DNA of 64,000 nucleotides, taken from Gammaproteobacteria bacterium (GTDB lineage: Bacteria > Pseudomonadota > Gammaproteobacteria > Pseudomonadales > Halieaceae). The number at the start of each line of letters is the position of its first letter. Within the stretch, counting starts at the first letter, position 1. This document shows positions 48,377 through 56,656 of this stretch, piece by piece. The stretch lies in contig JAUIMF010000010.1 in NCBI GenBank assembly GCA_030433415.1, positions 1 through 64,000 of the forward strand, read 5' to 3'. The notes beneath the pieces were generated by a model. The model had not been told where the DNA came from and did not search any database. It saw only the letters and a program-made list of their open reading frames with translations. A program made the position numbers and the translations under genes.

Positions 48377-48605
48377 GGGGTATCCGTCGGCCTGAACTGC
48401 CGGCCGTGCGTTGAAGGGGGGCGGATTATACAGATTTGGGTAGTGCTCGCCACGCAAGTATGCGCGGATGGTAGTTTCCCCAAATAAATAAAAAACATAG
48501 TGCAAATGAGAACGGTTAGCGTTAATGTGTCGAGAAGGTTGCCGAGGAATGCGCAGTTGCACCCCCGGCCCACGTTAACAACCAATTATTCAGGGTGAAT
48601 CTCTC
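48377..48605. promoter_or_regulatory. divergent region between deaD and the siderophore receptor
   Basis: 229 bases. An AT-rich island (CAAATAAATAAAAAACATAG, 48481-48500) stands out and probably holds promoters for both genes. The Fur-like site at 48505-48523 overlaps it on the receptor side. Confidence 0.5.
48505..48523 (+). promoter_or_regulatory. Fur-box-like site
   Basis: AATGAGAACGGTTAGCGTT resembles Fur sites such as AATGAGAACGGTTATCATT (17 of 19 by my count). It lies 83 bases before the receptor gene, in a suitable place to repress the receptor/piuC pair when iron is plentiful. Confidence 0.5.
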
Positions 48606-50945
48606 GTGCAAAAACAAGGTCAACAACACAGCGTACCGTTCAAGCCCGCCGGGGCTCCCGCTGGTGGACTATCGCCTACCCATCCTGCGCTGGGCTCCAG
48701 CGCACTGGCCCTTGCCGTCGCAGTGACGGCGCCCACCGTCTTTGGCGATGAGTCCAGTATTGCGACGGCCCAGGGCAATGCCATTGAGATTGTCGAGGTT
48801 TATGGTGACGCGAACGCACCCTACAAAGCGCTGCGCTCCGGTGATAGCCGTCGTCTCGCAGATCTCGCGGCAACGCCCGTCACCATGGATATCCTCACGC
48901 AAACCCAGATTCAGGATTCAGGGAAGAGCGATCTCAAGGAGATTGTGTCGGCCCAGGCAGGGGTCACGCTCGGTACGGGTGAGAACGGCAATGCCTTTGG
49001 TGACCGTTACATTATTCGCGGCCAGGAGGCACGTAGTGACGTATTCGTTGATGGGTTGCGCGACCCCGGTATGACCACGCGTGAGAGCTTTGCGACGGAG
49101 CAGATCGAGATCACCAAGGGTCCGAGTGGCACCTTTGCGGGGCGTGGTAGTTCCGGTGGTGCGGTCAATAGTGTCACCAAGCAGGCGTCACCCGATTATG
49201 ACTTCGGCATCGTCGATGCCGGTTTCGGCACCGATGACTTCTACCGCATCGTGCTGGACACGAATATGGCGATCAGCGATACGTCGGCCGTTCGCATCAA
49301 TGCGCTCAAAGCCGATGAGACCGTGCCGAACCGCGATGGTATCGAGCGTAGCCGTGAAGGCCTGCTACTCGCGGGCTACACCCGCCCTACGGATCAGCTG
49401 ACCTTCATTGCCGACGCCTACTATCTCTCTGCCGACGATGTGCCTGATCTGGGTAGCTTCTTTCTGCGAGACGAGCGTCGTCCCTATCGGAATATACCGG
49501 TCTACGCCCAGAGCAACGATTTTCTCGACAGCGAGGTACTGTCTCTGACTCTGCGCAGCGAATACGAAGTGTCCGATACGCTGCGCTTGACCGGCGCTTT
49601 GCGTTGGGGACAGACCGAGAACGAGTACATTGCCACCGGTGCCCGCGGCACGACGCGCGACGCCAGTGATCCGCTGGCTCCGGGTGCCGACACTATTTCT
49701 CTGAGTACGCACCAGGGTTGGCAGGAGGTCGACTACCAGGCGGCGCAGTTCCTGGCGCATTGGGACACAACGCTCGCGGGACTGGATACACGCTGGGTGT
49801 TCGGAATCGAGTACATGAATGAAACGGTCGACAATGGCGTCTTCGATATCACGACCAATGGCGAGAGTAACTGCATCGTAGGTGGTCGTCGCGGCGCTTC
49901 CGCAGGCTACTGTGTGCTCGATGGTGAGGGAAACGAGGTCCCCGAGATCCGTAATCTCATGCAACGCAGCTTTCTGCGTGCTGGCCTGGATGCGCAGTTC
50001 GAGGTCGAGACGGTGTCTGCCTATTTCATGGACACGATTGAGTTGAGCGATAAGTGGCAGTTATTCCTGGGCATGCGTCTGGATGACTACGACTACAGCA
50101 ATGCGACATCAGGGCGTGGAGGGGACCAGACCTATCAATTTTCAGACACGCTCACGAGTGGCAACATCGGCCTGGTCTACGCGTTCAACGATGAAGGCAA
50201 CGTGTATCTGAATCTCAGCACCGCCAATAACATCAATGGCGGTGAGTCCGACCTGGGCGCGAACTGCGGCTACGGTGGTCTTTGCGGGGACCCGGACCAG
50301 GCCCGCCTCGCGGATCCCGAGCGTTCTGACAACATCGAACTGGGCACCAAGTGGAAGCTTTTAGATGATCGTCTGCTGGCCACGGCGGCTCTGTTCCAGA
50401 TTACCAAGTCCGACGTGATGGAGAGCGTGGGAGATGACTACTCGACACTCGGTACCCTGAATACGGGCGAGAATCGGGTGCAGGGCGTCGAGTTTTCCCT
50501 CAGCGGTGCGATCACCGACAAGCTGAGTGTGCAGATGAGTGCAGCATTGATGGATTCAGAAGTGCGCGAGTCCTTTGTCGAAGAAAACGTGGGCCTGGCC
50601 CTGAGTAACTTCGCCGACGAGAGCCTTTACCTGCAGCTGCGCTACCAGCCCACAGAGAAGCTGGCCTTTGGTGGTTCCTACACCTACCAGGGTGAAATGT
50701 ACGGAGGGCAGCCGGACACGGCGGCAGGCTATGACCAGGAGACAGGACAGTATTCGATTGTGGTGCCTTCCTACGGCGTGTTTGATCTCTTCGCTAACTA
50801 CTACGCAACAGAGAAGCTGAACTTCCGGCTGAACGTGGGCAATGTCACTGACAAAGAGTACTGGACCGCCGCCTACCGCTCCGGGTCCTTCATGTATCTG
50901 GGTGACGCCCGCAGTGTGCGCGCATCGGTGGTTCTGGAGTTCTAG
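48606..50945 (+). CDS. TonB-dependent catecholate-siderophore receptor (Fiu-like)
   Basis: A 779-residue outer-membrane receptor. The N-terminal leader to about 47 ends F-G-D-E, with P-T-V before it; a TonB box candidate is E-I-V-E-V-Y near 62; the plug (about 70-210) has TPVTMDILTQTQIQDSG, LGTGENGNAFGDRYIIRGQEARSDVFVDGLRDPG and GPSGTFAGRGSSGGAVNSVTK; the barrel ends R-S-V-R-A-S-V-V-L-E-F. The plug pattern matches Fiu/CirA-type catecholate receptors. GTG start. It is followed, with one base of overlap, by a PiuC-type gene, as for PiuA-PiuC in Pseudomonas. Confidence 0.9.
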   Translation: MQKQGQQHSVPFKPAGAPAGGLSPTHPALGSSALALAVAVTAPTVFGDESSIATAQGNAIEIVEVYGDANAPYKALRSGDSRRLADLAATPVTMDILTQTQIQDSGKSDLKEIVSAQAGVTLGTGENGNAFGDRYIIRGQEARSDVFVDGLRDPGMTTRESFATEQIEITKGPSGTFAGRGSSGGAVNSVTKQASPDYDFGIVDAGFGTDDFYRIVLDTNMAISDTSAVRINALKADETVPNRDGIERSREGLLLAGYTRPTDQLTFIADAYYLSADDVPDLGSFFLRDERRPYRNIPVYAQSNDFLDSEVLSLTLRSEYEVSDTLRLTGALRWGQTENEYIATGARGTTRDASDPLAPGADTISLSTHQGWQEVDYQAAQFLAHWDTTLAGLDTRWVFGIEYMNETVDNGVFDITTNGESNCIVGGRRGASAGYCVLDGEGNEVPEIRNLMQRSFLRAGLDAQFEVETVSAYFMDTIELSDKWQLFLGMRLDDYDYSNATSGRGGDQTYQFSDTLTSGNIGLVYAFNDEGNVYLNLSTANNINGGESDLGANCGYGGLCGDPDQARLADPERSDNIELGTKWKLLDDRLLATAALFQITKSDVMESVGDDYSTLGTLNTGENRVQGVEFSLSGAITDKLSVQMSAALMDSEVRESFVEENVGLALSNFADESLYLQLRYQPTEKLAFGGSYTYQGEMYGGQPDTAAGYDQETGQYSIVVPSYGVFDLFANYYATEKLNFRLNVGNVTDKEYWTAAYRSGSFMYLGDARSVRASVVLEF

Positions 50946-51625
50946 TGGTTGTTATCGAACAGCTGTTTTCCGTCGCGGAGGTTGCCGACCTCCGCCAGTT
51001 CCTTGGCGAGATTCCCTGGTTGGATGGCCGGGGAACCGCCATGGGCATGGCGGCGGACGTAAAAAGTAATGCACAGGCAGATGCCTCGGACCCGCGGGTA
51101 AAAGTGCGGGTCAATCAACTGCTGCAGCGGTTTGGTGAACACCCCTTGCTTGTTTCTGCGGCGCTACCGCAGCGGATCTTTCCACCGTGCTTCAACCGGT
51201 ATCGCGTTGAAGAAACCTATGGGTTTCACGTTGATGGAGCCATCATGCGCCTGCCTGACAGCAGTGAGGTCATGCGCAGTGACCTGTCCATGACCGTGTT
51301 CCTGTCAGAGCCCGACGAGTATGAAGGTGGGGAACTGCAGATCGCGACGGAGTTTGGCACTCAATCCGTCAAGCTTCCCGCGGGGCATGCGGTGCTGTAT
51401 CCCTCCAGCAGTCTGCATCAGGTCACGCCCGTGCTTCGCGGCGAGCGCCTTGCCGCGATCTGCTGGATGCAGAGCCTGGTGGCAGACGGTGCGATACGGC
51501 GCAGCCTGTTTGAACTGGACCAGAGCATTCAGGCCCTTTCGGCACTGCCCGATACGCCTCGCGACGAGCTGGACCGCTTGCACAGCGTGTATCACAACCT
51601 GATTCGACAATTTGCCCAGCTGTAG
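50945..51625 (+). CDS. piuC: PiuC-type Fe2+/2-oxoglutarate-dependent hydroxylase
   Basis: A 226-residue PKHD-type hydroxylase, cytoplasmic. The Fe ligands are visible: H-x-D in YGFHVDGAIMR and the second His in LHQVTPV, with the 2-oxoglutarate Arg in VLRGERLAAICWMQS. Start MVVIEQLFSVAEVADLR. The family is found next to TonB receptors for iron-siderophore uptake and is required for siderophore-drug susceptibility in Pseudomonas, but the substrate is unknown. GTG start overlaps the receptor stop (TAGTG), so both are co-translated. Confidence 0.9.
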   Translation: MVVIEQLFSVAEVADLRQFLGEIPWLDGRGTAMGMAADVKSNAQADASDPRVKVRVNQLLQRFGEHPLLVSAALPQRIFPPCFNRYRVEETYGFHVDGAIMRLPDSSEVMRSDLSMTVFLSEPDEYEGGELQIATEFGTQSVKLPAGHAVLYPSSSLHQVTPVLRGERLAAICWMQSLVADGAIRRSLFELDQSIQALSALPDTPRDELDRLHSVYHNLIRQFAQL

Positions 51626-51697
51626 TGCGTACGTAACGCTGTGCTGGCAGGCTGCATGGGGGATAATCCCCCACTGACTCCCATCAGGAACGCAGTC

Positions 51698-53722
51698 GTG
51701 ACGGCCGTACGCCCCTTCAAAGTCAGCTCTCCCTTCAAGCCCGCCGGCGACCAGCCCGCGGCCATCGATTCCCTGGTGATGGGGATTGAGGCGGGTCTGG
51801 CGGCGCAGACCCTGCTGGGGGTCACGGGCTCTGGCAAGACGTTCACCATGGCTCACGTTGTCGAGCGCTTGCAGCGACCGACCATCGTCATGGCGCACAA
51901 CAAGACCCTGGCGGCCCAGCTCTACGGCGAGTTTCGGGAGTTCTTTCCCGACAATGCGGTGGAGTACTTCGTCTCGTATTACGACTATTACCAACCCGAA
52001 GCCTACGTGCCCTCGTCCGATACCTTCATCGAGAAGGATGCCTCGGTGAACGACCACATCGAGCAGATGCGCCTGTCGGCGACGAAGGCGTTGATGACGC
52101 GTCAGGATTGCCTGGTGGTGGCGACGGTATCGGCGATCTACGGCCTGGGCGACCCGGAATCCTACTTTCGTATGGTGATGCACATCTCCCGGGGCGAGAT
52201 GATCGACCAGCGCCAGGTACTGCGCCAGCTGGCGGAGCTGCAATACCAGCGTAACGACGTGGATTTTGCCCGCGGTACCTATCGCGTGCGCGGCGATGTG
52301 ATCGACGTGTTTCCGGCGGAAGCCGAAGCGGAGGCGGTGCGCATCGAGCTGTTCGACGAAGAAGTGGAGTCCATCAGTCTCTTCGATCCGCTGACGGGCG
52401 CCGTGATTGCCAAGGTCCCGCGGATCACGATTTTTCCCAAGACCCACTACGTGACTTCGCGCGACGTGATGCTCAATGCGGTGGGCGAGATCGAGATTGA
52501 GCTGGAACAACGGGTCAAGCAGCTGAAAGAGAACGAGAAGCTTGTAGAGGCGCAGCGCCTGCAGCAGCGCACGCGCTACGACATCGAGATGATCCGGGAA
52601 CTCGGGTACTGCCAGGGCGTCGAGAACTACTCCCGCTATCTGTCGGGGCGCGCACCGGGGCAGCCACCGCCCACGCTGTACGAGTACCTGCCCGACAACG
52701 CACTGGTAATCGTGGATGAATCCCACGCGTCGATTCCCCAGATCGGCGCGATGTACCGCGGTGACCGTTCGCGCAAAGAAACGCTGGTCGAGTACGGTTT
52801 TCGCCTGCCGTCGGCGCTCGACAATCGGCCCCTGAAATTCGAGGAGTGGGAGGCCCTGTTACCCCAGGCAATTTTTGTGTCTGCGACGCCGGGTCCCTAC
52901 GAGGAGGAGCACGCAGGGCAGGTGGTGGAGCAGGTGGTGCGCCCCACGGGACTGGTGGACCCCGAGTTGGAGGTGCGCCCCGCGAGCACCCAGGTGGATG
53001 ATCTGCTGGGCGAGATCCGCAAGGAAGTCGAGGCCCAGAATCGTGTGCTGGTGACGACGCTGACCAAGCGCATGGCCGAAGATCTGACGGAATACCTGAA
53101 CGAGCACGATGTGCGCGTGCGCTATCTGCACTCCGATATCGATACGGTGGAGCGGGTAGAGATCATCCGTGACCTGCGCCTGGGGCACTTCGACGTGCTG
53201 GTGGGCATCAACCTGCTGCGCGAGGGTCTGGATATGCCCGAGGTGGCGCTGGTGGCAATCCTGGATGCTGACAAAGAAGGCTTCCTGCGTTCGGACCGGT
53301 CCCTGATCCAGACCATCGGGCGCGCCGCCCGGAATCTGCACGGCCGCGCGATCCTGTACGCCGATAACGTCACGGGCTCCATGCGCCGCGCCATGGATGA
53401 AACCCAGCGGCGCCGTGAGAAGCAGATGGCCTTCAACGCCGAGCATGGCATTACGCCCAAAGGCGTGACCAAGAGTGTGCAGGACATCATGGAAGGCGCA
53501 CGTCGCATGCCGACCAAGGCCAAAGCCAAGGGTAAAAAGGTGGCGGAAGAAACCCTGGCCTACAGCCAGGACCTGCTACGCCTTTCGCCGGCGGCACTGG
53601 CCCGTCGCCTGGAGCAGATGGAGGCGAAGATGCACGAGCACGCCAAGAACCTGGAGTTTGAAGAGGCGGCGGCGTTGCGCGATCAGCTCACCGAGATCAA
53701 GCAGCAGACGTTTATGCAGTAG
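51698..53722 (+). CDS. uvrB: excinuclease ABC subunit B
   Basis: UvrB (674 residues) verifies DNA damage and recruits UvrC in nucleotide excision repair. Walker [14 protein letters not shown], the damage-probing beta hairpin with [12 protein letters not shown], helicase motifs [29 protein letters not shown], and a C-terminal UVR motif [27 protein letters not shown] are all present. The GTG at 51698 (T-A-V-R-P-F) with AGGAA upstream matches the E. coli length; the frame is open to 51641. I found no CTGT-N8-ACAG LexA site just upstream. Confidence 0.95.
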   Translation: MTAVRPFKVSSPFKPAGDQPAAIDSLVMGIEAGLAAQTLLGVTGSGKTFTMAHVVERLQRPTIVMAHNKTLAAQLYGEFREFFPDNAVEYFVSYYDYYQPEAYVPSSDTFIEKDASVNDHIEQMRLSATKALMTRQDCLVVATVSAIYGLGDPESYFRMVMHISRGEMIDQRQVLRQLAELQYQRNDVDFARGTYRVRGDVIDVFPAEAEAEAVRIELFDEEVESISLFDPLTGAVIAKVPRITIFPKTHYVTSRDVMLNAVGEIEIELEQRVKQLKENEKLVEAQRLQQRTRYDIEMIRELGYCQGVENYSRYLSGRAPGQPPPTLYEYLPDNALVIVDESHASIPQIGAMYRGDRSRKETLVEYGFRLPSALDNRPLKFEEWEALLPQAIFVSATPGPYEEEHAGQVVEQVVRPTGLVDPELEVRPASTQVDDLLGEIRKEVEAQNRVLVTTLTKRMAEDLTEYLNEHDVRVRYLHSDIDTVERVEIIRDLRLGHFDVLVGINLLREGLDMPEVALVAILDADKEGFLRSDRSLIQTIGRAARNLHGRAILYADNVTGSMRRAMDETQRRREKQMAFNAEHGITPKGVTKSVQDIMEGARRMPTKAKAKGKKVAEETLAYSQDLLRLSPAALARRLEQMEAKMHEHAKNLEFEEAAALRDQLTEIKQQTFMQ

Positions 53723-53726
53723 CGGT

Positions 53727-55763
53727 CTACCCAGGTTGTTGCTCAACAGGTTGCCGCTGAACACGCAGACAAAAGACCACGCCGCTGCCATCCTCAAGAT
53801 TGTTCCCCTGCACGTCCCCACCGTGGGCCCGAGCGATGGCTCGGGCGATGGTGAGCCCCAGTCCCAGGTGGTGCTGGTCGGCGTTCTCATCCCGCAGACT
53901 GACCATGGGTTCATACAGTTGTGAAGCCATGGTGTCTGGCAGCAGTGGGCCGGTGTTACTGACCTCAATGCTCAAATGATCGGCGGTGTCGCGAAGTGCG
54001 ATGGCGATGGTGGAGCCCGCGGGCGCGAAGCTCACCGCGTTTTCGACGAGCTTGTCCAGGGCCTGGGCGATGAGATCGCCATTGCCCTGAATTGGCTCAC
54101 ACGATGGAACGGCGCAGGAAAATTCATGTTCGGTAAAGCTGGCCTTGTAGGCCTCGGTCAGATCTTGCATTAGCTTGTCGACGCGTAGCGTTGAGATGGG
54201 CGCGTTCTGCGCGGATTCTTCGATACGCGAAGCTTCACTCATCGAGGTCACAATGCGGGACAGGCGCTCCAGACCCTCTCGGGCGCGAATCACGTAGGTG
54301 CGCTGCTGTACGGAGGTCTCGTCGTCCGCCAGGTGTTCCAGGGAGCTGCCGATCACCGCGATGGGCGTGCGCAACTCATGCGACAGGGTACGGGCAAGCC
54401 CCTTGAGGTAGCGATTGTAATCACTGATCTGCGACAACAGATGGGCATAGCTTCGCGACAGGTCGCCCAGTTCATCCTGAAACGTACTGCGCGGAAACGA
54501 GCGGGGATCCTGTGCGTCGCTGGCAATGGCTCGCGCGGCGTTGCTGAAACGACGAATGCGCCAGCTGAGCAGACTCGCGTAAAACAGCAGTCCCGTGAAT
54601 GCGGTCAGAAGCACCAGGGCGCTGACGCCGAGTACCCGACCCGTGGCGCGATCGGTGAGCGCCAGGTAGCGCTCGGTGGTTTCCTGCACGACAACGCTGC
54701 CCAGCTCGTGTGGGTCACCGTCGATGGGGACCTGTCGCTCGATAATCGAGATGGGCGCAACGCCCGACTGACGCTGCAGCCATCGCTCCGGATTGTAGGT
54801 TCCCGTGTTTGCAAGCGGACGCTGCTCTTCGTAGTTAATAAACCGGGAATCGCCGGTCGCGGAGTTATCGCCGCCCAGAGCCGAGCGATAGAGCAGCCGC
54901 AGCAGCCAGAAGACTTCGGCGTCATTGCTGGACGTGGCGATATCGCCTTCGCTGACAGCTACGACATGGTGAGCACTGTCTCGCACCATTATCCTGCGGC
55001 CGGGTTGAGCGAACACGCGCAACCATTGCTCAAAGGGTTCTGATCGATATATCAGCCAGGGAATTTCACCATTGCTGAAGCGTCGGCTGTCGAACAGCGG
55101 CAGTTCTTCTGTTTCAGTAGCGTCGGTCACCTGCAGGGCCAGTCGCTCGCAAGTCCCGTCCACAGGCAGGCGTAATTCGAGGGCATAGCCGCCCTGACGC
55201 TCTCGCCAGACCGCACGCAGGGGCAGGGGCGCATCCAGGCGCCGCCCGTTCATGGTGATGGTGCTGACCAGACCGGGGCCTTCCGGAGCGATGAGGTAGC
55301 GGCGACGGGCCCCCAGGGAGTCCAGGCAGGTGACCACGGCGCGATCGCCCTGCCGGTAAGGCGTGCTGTAGAGCACCTCGTCATCGCTGACTTCCAGCAG
55401 TACATGCAGCCAGCTGCCTGAGATGGCGCGATAGAGCGAGACTCCCGCGGTGGTATCGCGGAGCGCATGAAGATGCGGCTGCAGGCGCCAGTCTTCACCA
55501 AAGCCGTCGGTGAACAGCGGCTCGTCGGCCGTGGGGATCGCGAGCGTGGGCGCGTTTGCCGCCAGGGCCGCTGTTCGTTGCGTGGGGTAGAGCAATGACT
55601 CCTTCTCGGTCAGGGCCGACGCGATGGCGGTGGCCGTGGCGTTCACCGCCATCTCCTGACCCGAGCGCAGCGTGCGCTCCATTTCGCGCAGGTACTGACA
55701 GCCCGCCCAGGGCAGACTCAAAAGTAGCAGGCTGACCGCGATGAGTTGGCGGCGCAGATTCAT
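53727..55763 (-). CDS. pdsS: dedicated sortase system histidine kinase
   Basis: A 678-residue membrane kinase. Helix 1 at about 7-22, a long periplasmic domain (about 25-385) of the type seen in proteobacterial dedicated sortase kinases, helix 2 near 390-410, a HAMP linker, HisKA with the phospho-His in LSHELRTPIAVIGSS (near 465), and an HATPase (DKLVENAVSFAPAGSTIAI, HLGLGLTIARAIARAHGG). It overlaps the regulator gene by four bases, so it is translated from the same mRNA. It ends 4 bases from uvrB, convergently. Location beside the sortase and its target supports its role in their control. Confidence 0.9.
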   Translation of the reverse strand: MNLRRQLIAVSLLLLSLPWAGCQYLREMERTLRSGQEMAVNATATAIASALTEKESLLYPTQRTAALAANAPTLAIPTADEPLFTDGFGEDWRLQPHLHALRDTTAGVSLYRAISGSWLHVLLEVSDDEVLYSTPYRQGDRAVVTCLDSLGARRRYLIAPEGPGLVSTITMNGRRLDAPLPLRAVWRERQGGYALELRLPVDGTCERLALQVTDATETEELPLFDSRRFSNGEIPWLIYRSEPFEQWLRVFAQPGRRIMVRDSAHHVVAVSEGDIATSSNDAEVFWLLRLLYRSALGGDNSATGDSRFINYEEQRPLANTGTYNPERWLQRQSGVAPISIIERQVPIDGDPHELGSVVVQETTERYLALTDRATGRVLGVSALVLLTAFTGLLFYASLLSWRIRRFSNAARAIASDAQDPRSFPRSTFQDELGDLSRSYAHLLSQISDYNRYLKGLARTLSHELRTPIAVIGSSLEHLADDETSVQQRTYVIRAREGLERLSRIVTSMSEASRIEESAQNAPISTLRVDKLMQDLTEAYKASFTEHEFSCAVPSCEPIQGNGDLIAQALDKLVENAVSFAPAGSTIAIALRDTADHLSIEVSNTGPLLPDTMASQLYEPMVSLRDENADQHHLGLGLTIARAIARAHGGDVQGNNLEDGSGVVFCLRVQRQPVEQQPG

Positions 55764-56452
55764 GTGTCCAGCCAGCGGTAGCCCATGCCGTAGGCGGTCT
55801 CGATGCCGTTGAATTCGCGGTCCACCTCGTGGAATTTGCGGCGGATGCGTTTGATGTGTGACGTGACGGTGCTGTCATCCAGTACCGTGCTCGCCGCTTC
55901 CATGAGCTGTTGTCGCGACTTCACGTGCCCTGGGCGTCGCGCCAGGGCTTCGACAATCCAGTACTCGGTCACCGTCAGGTTCAGGGCCTCGCCGCGCCAC
56001 GCGGCCCGCATGCGGGCGGTGTCCAGGGTGAGGTGTCCCCGCTCGAGTTCCGTCGGTTCCCCGTTGTTTGCGCGCAGGGCCGCCGTGCGGTCGAGCAGGG
56101 CAGTCACCCGCGCCTGCAGATGCACCAGGCTGATGGTCTTGGACAGGTAATCGTCAGCGCCCAGGCGAAAGCCCGAGACAATGTCGATGTCGTCGTCCCG
56201 CGCCGTAAGAAACACGATGGGCAGCTCTCGCGACTGGCTTCGCAGTTGGCGGCAGAGTTCGAAGCCACCCTCGGGCTCGTTGCCCAGGGCGATGTCGATG
56301 ATCGCGAGATCGGGCAATGCCTCGCCGAAGGCGCGCTGGGCCGCGGCGCGGTCCGGATAGTGGTGCACAGCAAAGCCGCGCTGCCGCAGGGCATCGCAAT
56401 AATTGGCCGCCAGCGCCAGTTCATCTTCGACCACCGCGATCTGCGCAGCCAT
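55760..56452 (-). CDS. pdsR: dedicated sortase system response regulator (OmpR type)
   Basis: A 230-residue regulator: receiver domain at 1-120 with IAVVEDELALAANYCDAL, the phospho-acceptor Asp in AIIDIALGNEPEGGF and FLTARDDDIDIVSGFRLGADDYLSK, then a winged helix (about 135-230) with RRPGHVKSRQQLMEAAS and SHIKRIRRKFHEVD. The Met at 56452 is the first start of the receiver fold; upstream frame is non-coding. It is transcribed away from the sortase operon and may bind the 204-base gap between them. Confidence 0.92.
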   Translation of the reverse strand: MAAQIAVVEDELALAANYCDALRQRGFAVHHYPDRAAAQRAFGEALPDLAIIDIALGNEPEGGFELCRQLRSQSRELPIVFLTARDDDIDIVSGFRLGADDYLSKTISLVHLQARVTALLDRTAALRANNGEPTELERGHLTLDTARMRAAWRGEALNLTVTEYWIVEALARRPGHVKSRQQLMEAASTVLDDSTVTSHIKRIRRKFHEVDREFNGIETAYGMGYRWLDT

Positions 56453-56656
56453 CCACTCGTTCTCCCGCTCGCCTGAAAACACCGGGCTTCCGATGCCATC
56501 GCCTCGCGACTCTAGCAGTCTGGCAAAGGTGCTGCACGGCCCTGAGGGTGATTGCCACAATTCGCCATGATTGCGCCGCAATCTGCCTCGCTCCATCCCC
56601 GCGTTTGCCCGACTTTCGCGGCTTACTGAAGCTCTCAATGGGATGGAGAGAGTCAG
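56453..56656. promoter_or_regulatory. divergent region of the sortase system with a possible SD-masking hairpin
   Basis: 204 bases between the regulator and the sortase target. CTCCATCCC (56591-56599) is the exact complement of GGGATGGAG (56640-56648), which covers the Shine-Dalgarno GGAGAG just before the target ATG at 56657. In the mRNA this 9-bp pairing (40-base loop) would hide the ribosome site. Confidence 0.5.

Noticed and set aside
51626-51697. LexA box before uvrB
   Set aside because: Only partial CTGT half-sites are seen; no CTGT-N8-ACAG.
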